Source: Mytilus trossulus (lineage: Eukaryota > Mollusca > Bivalvia > Mytilida > Mytilidae). Taken from it: a DNA stretch of 64,000 bases. Where the stretch lies: contig NC_086381.1 of the NCBI RefSeq assembly GCF_036588685.1, positions 49,227,431 through 49,291,430 on the forward strand. The letters run 5' to 3'. The notes under the pieces were generated by a model that saw only the letters and a program-made list of their open reading frames with translations, was not told the origin of the DNA and ran no database searches. A program made the translations under genes and the position numbers. Positions 49,775 through 60,331 of the stretch are shown here, piece after piece (within the stretch, counting starts at the first letter, position 1; each line of letters opens with the position of its first letter).

Positions 49775-50060
49775 GAGAGCCGTGGTGTAGTAGCACAAAG
49801 GTTCCTGGTTCGATTCCCGTCTGGGATGAAAATTTCAGGAACTCAATTTTCGGCTCTCCCTTGACACCATTTGCGAGTATGGTCTTGACGAAACGATGAT
49901 AGTCCGTCGGAAGGGACCATAAATGGCTGACCCGTGTTAAGAGAGAGCCATATCTCTTGCACGTTAAAAACACCCTTGTAGATTTCGAAAAAGAGTAGGC
50001 TAATGCCGCTACAAGGCAGCACTCGCACCCGCAAAGTGGAAAGGGATTAATATAAATTGC
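49775..50060 (+). mobile_element. tRNA-derived SINE
   Basis: Has an RNA polymerase III box A (TGGTGTAGTAG, 49,783-49,793) and box B (GGTTCGATTCC, 49,807-49,817), followed by a tRNA-unrelated body with CTCTTGCACGTTAAAAACAC and AGGCTAATGCCGCTACAAGG. The boxes are only 13 bases apart, so part of the tRNA-like region seems deleted in this copy. The layout agrees with SINEs widespread in molluscs. Open frames on the minus strand are by-products. Confidence 0.8.
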
Positions 50061-52442
50061 AAAACTTGTTTACCAATCCACTATAAATAAATATGTATAA
50101 GATAAACATCGAATAAAGTAAAACATAAAAAAACAATAGGAATAACAAAACAAAATCATAACGGAAAGTACAAAAGACCACACCGTCCTCAGACACTCGA
50201 CTATTTCGAACAAATACATAAAAACAAATTTAATTTTGTATGTATGTGCCTGTCCGACACCAGGAGCCTGTAATTCATTGGTCGTAGTTTGTTGTTGTAA
50301 TTGTTTTTCTATAAAAAGTGGGGGTATATAGTTTTCATCCGTCCATTTGTGATTTCAGGACCTTTATAGCTGACTATGCGATATGGCCTTCGCTCATTGT
50401 TGACGACCGATAACTTTTAATTTCTGAATCATTTGGTCTCTATTGGAGGGTTGTCTTATTTGCAATCATGCCACATAATTCTTTTTTATATGGACAAACA
50501 ACAACGGCTAACGCATTGTGATGTAAGTTTGCCTTGGTTCAAGCACAAACTGGTGTAAAGTTGTTTTTGTGTGTTGAAATCTTATATTTAACGGATGTTC
50601 AAATGAAGAAGCGTACACACTTTTCTAAATAACAAAAGATCAGTGGATGTTTGCTCTAAATTAACGGACAGAGGCGAATATTTCATAAATGTTTACTTGA
50701 CACTTTAAATAATTGCATTGTGATATATCATACATAAAATAAAGCTACATTAAATTTTGAAGTAGCTACATGAAGGCAAGCTTAGGTGGTCATTATAGCG
50801 TCTTTATGATACTTCGAGTTTAGTACCTAGTTTTAATGTTTAAAACCTGAAGTATATCTTTTTATTATAATAATTGTTCTTGTCCAGTATGCATTAGAAA
50901 ACTATGAAAAAGTCTACCCGCTGTCTAATTTACTCCTGTTATATTGTAACCTAATTTGAAAATAAATTTGAGAAAATTGTAGACGTGATTTTAGATGTTA
51001 CTGGAGTATCATGACTGAATGCACTTCCAAATTAGCGCTAATTATTGTTTGTTGTTAAAACTGGGGAGTTCTATATTGTGATGCAGGCCGAATCATGACA
51101 CCTTTATTACTATTCAGTTTTGTGCTTCAGTCTCAACATCGCTTACCTCGCAAAACTTTTAAAAATGTAAATAACACATTTTATACAGAACAGGCGTATA
51201 TCTTTTGAAGAATGTCCGTACTAAATGAATATCATTAATACGACAGAACTGTACAGAACACATAGTCTTTCTTTCTGAAAAAAATGAAAGAATCAAGACA
51301 TGTTATACAATACAATTTTATAACAGAGCAAAACATTAAGAACATATTTTTTGGCAGAAGTAAGATCATGGCTTCTGTCATTTAATAACCCATGAACAAA
51401 GGTCTTCGATGACTGTAAATCGGATGCAAATCAAATTATCAAAAACAGTCTATGTAATGAAAAGTCAATTTCAAATAAAACTAAAGGGAACATTAAATAA
51501 TGAATTGATTATTACTAATTGTGCTGAATTGAACTCTTATTGACAACAGATGTCTATATCCATGTAAGACAAACAACGTTTGAGGAGGATATGAAGACTA
51601 AATGAATAAATGATTTAATTGACAAAAATAATAAAAAGTGAGGAATCAAGATAATAGGTATTGGCGCATCCATAAAAGTCCGCCACTTAACAATTTCAAC
51701 ATCATTTATTTCTAAATAACTGCAAACCGATTTTTTTTAATTGAAAAAATCGTAACTATGTTATATACTTTTTGATTTTGTTGTTGTTATATTTGGTGCG
51801 GAATCTGTTTTTTTACATATATATCAGATGTTTTTATTTAACGGAAGAAAAAGAGATAAAAATATTCTTAGAATGAGTTCATATGCCCTAGAAAAATTAT
51901 AGTAATCATTATGTACTCTTTTACTTAAAGAATTCAAAAGACCAATAATAAGGATGATTATAATGATAATTATATCAACACATGTCTATTTACTCTTTTG
52001 TATTTGTAATATTCATGTGATGCAAATTTGAAATATAGTTTTATTGAAATACTTATTTCCATGATACTGATTAATAGGGCTTCAACAATTTCATTATTGA
52101 TTTATAACAAAAACCGTATATGTAAACATTGATTGCCACTTAACATCAGGAACATTTTTTAAGGCGTTCAATGTAAAACAATCTTAATAGATATACTAAA
52201 ATGTATGTATTAACAGGTTTCGAATAACATTCTACAACGTATCTAGATCTTTTGTCCATAATAATTTGCATATGTCAACAACCTATATTTAAAAAAACAA
52301 ATCAATTTATAACATTAACCTTTTTTTATTTCAATATTGCAGAATATAACCAAAACAGTTCCTCGAAACTTATAGATTTAGTATTTACTTCGTTTGTTTT
52401 TTTCGGTCAACAAACATAAATTTTACAAAGAAATTATTCATC
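50061..52442. other. Non-genic stretch
   Basis: Holds a repeat fragment at 50,370-50,480 (GGCCTTCGCTCATTGTTGAC..GTTGTCTTATTTGCAATCAT) related to 38,600-38,700 and 58,620-58,730, and the third copy of the 17.2-kb family at 51,940-52,290. No gene. Confidence 0.5.
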
Positions 52443-52607
52443 TGTGGGGACGATATTTTATAATATAACTCTGATAAAATACACAACAGCTTTGTAGTTT
52501 GACGTTTACTAGTTACTAATAGAAGATAAGGAGACGTCGCCGTGTGACGTCGACCTTAGATACAATATGACTTCCGATACGTTGCCGGTCCCGCGGTCTC
52601 CTCGACA
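52443..52607 (-). repeat. 3' LTR of the BEL/Pao element
   Basis: 165 bp, TG..CA ends (plus strand TGTGGGGACG..CCTCGACA). The internal sequence next to it reads, in element sense, GGAGGCCCCAAGAA, a modest polypurine tract. Confidence 0.93.
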
Positions 52608-52803
52608 TTCTTGGGGCCTCCAAAAAAATTACTTTACGTAGAAAAGAAAATTGAAATACAACATAATTACATTAAGATTAAAGTCTCTCAAATGAAAAAA
52701 TGAATCACAGTTCTTTCACAGTTGAACTAACGTAGTTCATAAAACAAAATCGCATTACAGTCCATTATAATTCCGTAACACATTTCTAAACAAATATGCT
52801 AGC

Positions 52804-54243
52804 TCATACTTTACTCCAAAAGTCCATAAAAATATTAAATGTTCTATTTAATCGTTGTCGTGTTTCCATGGTAATTTTGCATAATCTTCTTATATAGTTC
52901 TCTTTTTCGTTGTGTACTTGTTGAAATTCTACTTCTCGATCTTCAATCTTCCTAAACGCTTCTAAGTTGTGTTCCTCTGTTTGATGTGAAATAAGTACAT
53001 TGGAAATACTTGACACTGTTGATAGCTGTGATTTTTCTGAATTTAACGGTCCAGAAAGTAAGTACCCTAATTTTGATTTGACAGTGGTGGGTCCGTTTCC
53101 GCGTACAACTTTATCTTCAACTATTTCCCAATAAAAATCGGCTCCAATTAATAGTGAAATTTCGAAGGTTTCCTCTTGCATAACTGGATGTGCGAGCTTT
53201 AGATCTTGTAAATAGTTACTGTTCCTGTCAATGAAACGAATGTGGTTCTGTATCGGCGAAGCTATCATGGGAACGATCAATGCATGTACTGAGATTTTAT
53301 GTCCAGTTTCAGTTTCAACATAAACTGTGGTTTTATCGAGTCGCCTAGCATTAGTGTTGGTTTCTCCAAATGATGAGAGTTGAATCTTTTCGGCTCCTTC
53401 TCTCTGTAGATTCAATTTATGCGCAAGACTCTCCGTTACAAAAGATCTTTGAGCGCCTTCATCAAACAAAATATTCGTATCTGTGCAATGATGATCTGAC
53501 CAAACGGGGGCCATGGCAGTTTTCAACAATACTTTTGAGTGAGTTTGTGCTGACGAGTGTAATATTGTTGAGTCTTCTTGTATCTCGGTATCCTTCACAA
53601 TATTAACTACAGTTGGTGTAGATGTCATACTTTCGTTCGTACAACTGTGAGCGGAATCTTTCGTGTCAGTGAAACGGTTTTCACTTCTCTGATCGGGTTT
53701 CGCGGTGTGTTCAAATTCATTACATAAGCTAGTGTGATGTCGTTTACCACAGTTACGACATGAGCTTTTCGATTTGCATTCCTTTATGTGATGTGTACCG
53801 AGGCAGTTGAAGCATAAATTGTTACGTTTAACAATAGCGATGCGTTCATCTAAATCGCGTACTTTCTGGCAGTTGGCAGGCGAATGAATGTCTTTGCAGA
53901 AAATGCACGGCTTTTCTGTTAAATGCTGATTAATATTTCTAGTACTTGCGTTGTGTTTTCTTTGTGTGTTATCACCGACGAAAAGGGTAGTATACGAAAT
54001 ATCACTTTCTGTCTGTGTAACTTGTCCGGCTTCCATGATTTGTATCTCTTTATGTATACTTTTTCGAAGATCTCGTAATAACCAATTTGTCGTACCATGC
54101 TCCCGAGCGAGATGCTTTCTGATTTCTCCGGGTAGTTTGTTGATTATAATCGGGATTAATAAATTACCGTATGAGTCCTGTGTCTGTCCAAGCGATTCAA
54201 GTCCTCTAACTAAACTCTCCATTTTGTCGTAAAAAAATCTCAA
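52804..54243 (-). pseudogene. BEL/Pao gag C-terminus with zinc knuckles and aspartic protease
   Basis: 479 codons from the first Met; the same frame is open upstream to about 54,410, so this Met is not a true start. Three CCHC-type knuckles lie near residues 113-125, 144-156 and 162-174. The retropepsin-like domain (DUF1758 / A17 type) follows, with the active-site strand ILFDEGAQRSF (Asp261) and the later block LLIGADFYWEIV..KLGYLLSGP. After about residue 410 the expected reverse transcriptase is missing and a short unrelated tail leads to the stop. The whole pol part is therefore deleted. Confidence 0.9.
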
Positions 54244-54407
54244 GCTTATGAGATCATTTCGGGGTGGCGTTATATCAAGCAGTGTTTGTAGATGTGCTTG
54301 TGTTATTTTATGAGTCTGTCCAAATCTCTCTATCAGAACATTAACGGCTTCGGCATAGTTAGTGTTAGTTAGAGAAAATCCGGCAATTGTCTGAGCGGCT
54401 TCGTTTT

Positions 54408-55052
54408 CTAATAATTAAACTTTTGAACATCTGTTAATGTCGGGTTGTAATGAACTGCTGATTCGTACGAATCCCAAAAGCTTGGCCATTCTAATATATT
54501 GCCATTAAATGTAGGTAAAGTTAATTTTGGCAAACGGTGATTGCTGGATATAGCGGACGGGACAGCATAGCTTGACGTAGGAATTGATGTGGCAAATTGG
54601 CTTGTCTCTGTTAAAATTCGATCGGCATCATTTGACTGTGGCAATGACGGGGCGACATAACTTGTCTGTACTATTTCAGGTGAACGAGTAGGGATGAACG
54701 GTGGACTGTCTACATTTAAAACTTGATAAGACGAATGTGATGGTTGATTGGAAATGGGTTGTAATGTCTTATCTATGAATATCTTAAAATGTCTCAGTTT
54801 AGTAACAAAATTTGTAGTATACTCATCTGTGTCTACGATTTCCGTCTCTATATCCTCTGTTTCCAATGCGTTCTCAATTTGTTCATTCAGTGTGTCGAGT
54901 AACTTCTTCTTCTGTTGTAGATTTTCGTATGTGGCTAACAGCTCCTCTCGGTCGAATTCAGAACTTTCTTTTGCGTCGGCAAATTTTCGTAAAAGTCTGG
55001 TAACGGCACTACGATTGCCCATTCTTCTTGATTTCAGCTTTGGTAGCTCCAT
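54408..55052 (-). pseudogene. BEL/Pao gag, N-terminal part
   Basis: 214 codons from the ATG beside the primer site to a TAG at 54,408-54,410. The N-terminal half is a charged coiled-coil-like region (repeated Leu/Glu/Lys, about residues 20-90) and the middle is Ser/Pro-rich. The end LPKLTLPTFNGNILEWPSFW is the start of the DUF1759 capsid-like domain of BEL elements. The frame breaks inside this domain: the continuation lies in another frame downstream of the TAG, so there is a frameshift or small deletion near 54,410. I describe the break only and do not join the parts. Confidence 0.88.
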
Positions 55053-55053
55053 T

Positions 55054-55066
55054 AGTCACGGCACCA
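55054..55066 (-). other. Primer-binding site, tRNA-His
   Basis: Plus strand AGTCACGGCACCA equals the last bases of animal tRNA-His with CCA. In element sense it reads TGGTGCCGTGACT and starts four bases inside the 5' LTR. The gag ATG follows directly (55,050-55,052). Confidence 0.85.
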
Positions 55067-55070
55067 TAAA

Positions 55071-55235
55071 TGTGGGGACGATATCTTATACTATAACTCT
55101 GATAAAATACACAACAGCTTTGTAGTTTGACGTTTACTAGTTACTAAGAGAAGATAAGGAGACGTCGCCGTGTGACGTCGACCTTAGATACAATATGACT
55201 TCCGATACGTTGCCGGTCCCGCGGTCTCCTCGACA
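55071..55235 (-). repeat. 5' LTR of the BEL/Pao element
   Basis: 165 bp, identical to the other LTR except at three sites (two in the first 25 bases on the plus strand and one T/G near 55,148). Confidence 0.93.
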
Positions 55236-55949
55236 TCATCTTCAAATCATTAATAGAATAATCTTATAAACAACCAAATATGGACGTGTTTTCCCGCAGT
55301 AGGCATTGAAATGGAAACCACTACTCTCTCATTATACTTCCTCCTTATATAAATTAGTTGTATGAAACAGCTTTCTGCATTTAATCTGTACAGAACGTCT
55401 TTACATTTAAGAAAGGAAGCTACTAGCATTATATTTTAACATTACATCGTTTGTCTTATTTTGCCTGTCTATTTTAATTTATTGTGGTTTTGTTGCCTTT
55501 TGTATTTTCTTCTCCGGTTTATTTGTATACTAGCATTTCAGTATCCATAAGTTTAAAGCTAATGAATATTAATCAACAACACTCAGATGCAATTAATCAA
55601 ACAATACAATCAATTAGCATCAATACCGAAAACCGATCCATGATCTCCCATGTCAATCTTGTCTGAGAGTGCATCTATTTACGGTGAAGAATTTAGGCAT
55701 CAAGTCAAATATTTTGTCTTTTTATTCTACAGACTATCAAAAAAGGTGTCGGGTAACTGCAAAATATTTCTTAATGCCAGAATAAGTATCTGTAGTCCGA
55801 AAATACTATGCCGTCTTTACGTTTTTATTCAACGTTCTGATTGTAAACATTTTTCAAAACATTGTATACTATGTATGTATTTAGACAGGTTCATTTAACA
55901 ACGGGGGAGGGTCTAACACATATACAATTCATATATAAAAACATATAAA
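55236..55949. other. Non-genic stretch
   Basis: Between the LTR element and the D duplicon. AT-rich, with no gene I can support. Confidence 0.45.
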
Positions 55950-56463
55950 AGATATTTATAAGCCGTGAATATTTCAAAATAAAAGAGTCACCAGAAATGA
56001 TCAGGTTCATCAATCTTAACAACTGGTATAGGTCATATAAAATGAACCCATATGATATGTTTTAATATCTTACATAAGCACCAAATAAATCTGTGAGGGC
56101 AAAGTTGAAGATTTTCATGTACTCTGATCATATTTATCCATGAAAATTGTTCTTTTAATCAAAGTAAACTGTTTTTGTTTATACATAAACACGTTGGCAA
56201 AATATGGCTTTTTTTGTAACCAACCATCAACGTACTGAAGTACTGAACATCGGATGACCGCAGGTTTTTGTGGATGGTCAAAAACACATGTCACAGAAAC
56301 AGATCCTATCTCTATACCTAAAACTGAGATTTATTTACAGAGATATATTTTTGTTCTGATACAAGTTCGTGCGTGGAAGATGAGTGAATGACAGGAAATT
56401 CAACCGCACCATAATAACTATTATATCGTAGTGCTACTATCAGATTATTACATGGAATAGTTC

Positions 56464-56560
56464 TTATCGCATGTATTATCAGCCCTCGGTTCGATATCAG
56501 CTCAAGAGCCGCATGGCTCGAGGGCTGATATTGACCGAGGGCTGTTAAACATGCGATATG
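56464..56560. repeat. Palindrome H4
   Basis: Arms share CAGCCCTCGG and ATCGCATGT around the centre GAGCCGCATGGCTC (56,506-56,519). It sits at the left edge of a 0.76-kb stretch that the C duplicon lacks. A TGACGT half-site follows at 56,566. Confidence 0.85.
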
Positions 56561-57539
56561 AAAAATGACGTGTTATGATTTTTTTATCATATGTTTCAAC
56601 AGTAGACAAAAATAACAGATTTAGATATTGATCCTTTTACGTGGTTCTAGAAAAGAAGTTCAAAGAGTAAAAAGTCCACGGACGTCGGACCCAAAATTTG
56701 ATACATTAAATATGAAATGTTTCTATCATATGCTTCAACAAAGAAAAACACACATTTGAATATGGACGAATCGACAGAAAAATAATTCAACATTATACAT
56801 AATGAACATTGTTTGGAAAAGTAACTTCCTGAATTATGTTTCAGATAAACTTAAACTTGAAATGCATTTATTTAATATTTTTTTTAATTTTTATTCTTAT
56901 TTGTATTATTTTACACAATATACTTTCCAGTATTCAAATAATTGTTTTGTACACTACTTTGTAATGTTTTTCACTGAAAACGTAGCATTGAGGTTTATTT
57001 TCCGGAATTTGCCGAGTATTACCGGAATGCCATGTAATAACGTTACGGAAAGGCATGTAATAACAATCGAAGCATGTGATATTTTTTTCATATCAGCCCG
57101 CTAAGCACCAAGTCGAAAAAATATGGAATATACTTTAATTTAATGCTGTCATCAAACGGTAAAACTCATAATATGTTATTACGTCTAAGTATATGATAAA
57201 ATTCAGTATACCTGGGACTATTATACTAATATAATAATAGTATGTAAGCTTTAGCACAATTCTTAGGTACGTGTGCATAGATATCATTAATGTTTTTTTT
57301 TACTTTTACATATATATATGTAACCACAACATCTTTTCATATTATTAAGTTTTCTTTTAATAAAAATATGTATAGGAGTATCCGTTGAAAACAATAATTT
57401 GAAACAAGCGACAAGTAATGTTATTTTGCACTAGATAATGTGTGTTCATTTCTCTGTTAAAATTTTCTTGCGTTGTATTTGTGCTGTACTTCTGTCGCGC
57501 AGTGTTTATCGATATTTGTTAACATTGTCATAAAAGGGG

Positions 57540-57840
57540 TGTTTTTATGCCATTAATCTCGATTCAAACCTTAATTCTTTTCTTAAAATCTCCTGTACCA
57601 AGGGAGGGATATGGCAGTTGTTATCAGACAGTGCGTTTATGCGTGTGTTGGTGTTTGTTTTCGTTTCACTTCGGTTTTCGATTACATGTGTGTTGCATTG
57701 CCGTTTGTTTTTGGTTTCACTTTAGTATATCTGTCGTTTCTTTTGTTTTCCTCTTACAGTTTTTATGTTTCCCTCGGTTTTGATTTGTTTTTTACTCAAT
57801 CGATTAATGACTATTGAATACCGGTATATTAATGTTGCTT
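57540..57840 (+). repeat. Dispersed repeat, counterpart of 37,350-37,650
   Basis: T-rich stretch with CTCCTGTACCAAGGGAGGGA at the left and CGGTATATTAATGTTGCTTT at the right. Overlapping open frames in all plus-strand frames come from low complexity, not coding. Confidence 0.6.
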
Positions 57841-58589
57841 TTCTTGACCCCAAAAAAAGTCAGCAGTAGTAAATATAAATGTGTTTTCATGTTTTTTTTT
57901 CAGTAAATGTACTTTAATCATTCTAATAATTTTCTGTGCTCTATTTAGTAATTCATTTGATTGTAAAGCTCCAATTTTGGGCACTATGATTGGTTAGTAT
58001 CTTTATTATCTGTGCCTCTCTTCAAAAGATATATATCGATTTAGAGAAAACAAATCCGGGTTTCAAACTTAAACTGATGGAAATACATTAACTATAACCA
58101 AAAAAACACCGAATCAACAGAAACACTGAAGTGAAAAAAAAGCTGACATACACAGAAACAAACTATTAGTTAACAGTTGTCATATTCCTGTTTTTGTACA
58201 GGACATTTTATGATTTTTTTTCAAGATTAACATTTTATATTCGAATGATGGTAAATTCAAATAACTTATCGCATGCCAAAATCAGCGAGATATAAACACA
58301 TGCATTTCTGAATGAAGCATAAACAAAGGGCGGAACAATCCAGCGATAGACAAAGTCAAAATAACAAGCGAATTTGCATACGACGTCCCTGAAAAAAACC
58401 AAGATATTCATATAAAAAAATGCCAAAAATAAATGTACGGCATTTAACATGTTTAATACGTTCCTATTATGTTAAATCAACATCATATCTTAATTAGGCT
58501 TATAGATTAAGTTTATCCCATTCGGTTTACAGTACAGAGAACAAAGACAACTGTTGTAAATGCTTGCCATTTAATATCTTATCATTATT

Positions 58590-58740
58590 CAAATCAGACT
58601 TTTATAGATGACTATTCGTAATGGGCTTTGCTCATTGTTGAAGGCCGTACGGTGACCTATAATTGTTAATGTCTGTGTCATTTTGGTCTCTAGTGGACAG
58701 GTGTCTCATTGGCAATCATACCACATCTTCTTTTTTATAT
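58590..58740 (+). repeat. Dispersed repeat marker, counterpart of 38,590-38,715
   Basis: GGGCTTTGCTCATTGTTGAA, GTCTCTAGTGGACAGGTGTC and TCATTGGCAATCATACCACA. Relatives at 1,430-1,495 and 50,370-50,480. Confidence 0.7.
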
Positions 58741-60282
58741 GCCAGATGATTGTGAGATTCGTCATGGTACAATTTGCCCCAGATAACTATCATGTGAACT
58801 ATTAAGCTCCTGTGATGTATAACCTTGCAGTGGTTGCTGTTGAGATCATAAGAATTGATTTGAAAATCAGGGAATAAATGTTAAGTCGTGTTGTAAGTTC
58901 AAGCTGTTATATAATTTAACAAAGCAAATAGTTCAGACACGCTGGGATTATAACCTAAGAGAACTGGTTTGATTAATGACCACTCAAAATTATACCCATA
59001 AACATTGAGAATGGGAAAATTCAAATTAAAACATAAGCCAATGATCGATAAACAAAGTGTTATACTGAACTAAGGGCGGAACAATCCAGCGATAGGCAAA
59101 GTCAAAATAACAAGCGAATTGACATACGACGTCCCTTTAAAAAAAAAGATGTTTCTAAATTAATATTAATCGCCTTTGTTGAAATCTCAGCTGATTGCTA
59201 GTTTGTTACATTTTCTTCTGCTGACAATCTTTTTCATTTTTCTTTTGGATGACGTTAATTGGTTTCCGTTACGTTTTTCCATTTATGTCAGTTGTATTGA
59301 CTGATAAAAGTTTAAAATCTTTGTTTTATTAATTTGTATTTTTTAAAAGAGAACCGTTTTTTTTTCACTAGTCTAAATCACATGATCTCAGACTATCTAA
59401 CATATGCACGACTTTAAACTGACTAATGAACCTGCGTTTAACAAAATTAAGTACTAGAACATTGTTACCATTTTTACCTTACGTGACACTAAAAAAGAAC
59501 AATTTAAACTTTTGCACTGCTTTAATAGAATTAAAATTGTCAGAAGAAAATAGAGCAACGGAAAATCTTCGTAGGTTCTAGTCTTCATCATAATAATTCT
59601 TCTGAAATAAAAACAAAAATATATAAATTATCAATCAATGGATTACCCAATAAATATACATAATAATAAACAAACAACAAAAAACTTCTAAGACCAGAAG
59701 AAACAAAACCAACAGATTGCACACAGTTAATCAATACTCTTTTGATTATTTACTTATTTTGTGACAATAGCTAGTACGGTATATTTACATGTGACGTTTG
59801 TTTTAACATGTACAATGAAGCAGTTAATATTCATGATTCAAAGATTTATGTCACATACGTAAGTTTTATTACTTCCTTACATATTTTTGGCTTTCTTACG
59901 AGCGTTACTTATAGATATACTTAGAGATTTTGTTGATGAAACACGAGTCATTCGTACCCAATTTTTTGATGAATTGTTTATACCCATCTATATGGAATAG
60001 TGCAATGCACCAATAAGTTCTATTAGCTTTTCAAAACTGTATACTATATAAGAACTATATTGTTATTTTTTGTGGTGCTGAATTTTAACCTTAGCTTAAA
60101 TATAAATATTTAATAATCCTTTTTCTTCTTTTTTTTAAAATAAAAAAAACCCTGTGCACTAGCAAGAGTAAATGCACTTTCTTTATCACAAATCTTTCAA
60201 CTTAGTAATGAGGGCATTTATAATTGTCTTTATAGTAGCAGTTATAATTCTTAAACAAATATAAGATATATAAAATACTTAC

Positions 60283-60331
60283 CAACATTCCTTAGCCGCA
60301 TCAATTTCTTTACCATCGAGAATTCCATCTC
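60283..60331 (-). CDS. Copy D third coding exon
   Basis: 49 bp, acceptor ACAAATAG, donor TGTTG|GTAAGT. Codes DGILDGKEIDAAKEC after the shared Gly codon and ends with TG of the split stop. Confidence 0.83.

Larger units (their letters stand above)
52443..55235 (-). mobile_element. Non-autonomous BEL/Pao LTR retrotransposon
   Basis: 2,793 bp with both LTRs, flanked by the 5-bp direct repeat TCATC (52,438-52,442 and 55,236-55,240). Between the LTRs only gag and protease coding remains; reverse transcriptase, RNase H and integrase are absent. The LTRs differ at three of 165 positions by eye, so insertion was fairly recent. Any mobilisation would need enzymes from a complete relative. Confidence 0.93.

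Noticed and set aside
49783..49817. A functional tRNA gene
   Set aside because: Box A and box B are present but only 13 bases apart and no cloverleaf can form; it is a SINE head.
49761..50034. Two minus-strand open frames
   Set aside because: They are antisense reading frames of the tRNA-derived SINE.
53370..55125. Plus-strand open frames inside the LTR element
   Set aside because: Shadows of the gag-protease frames on the minus strand.
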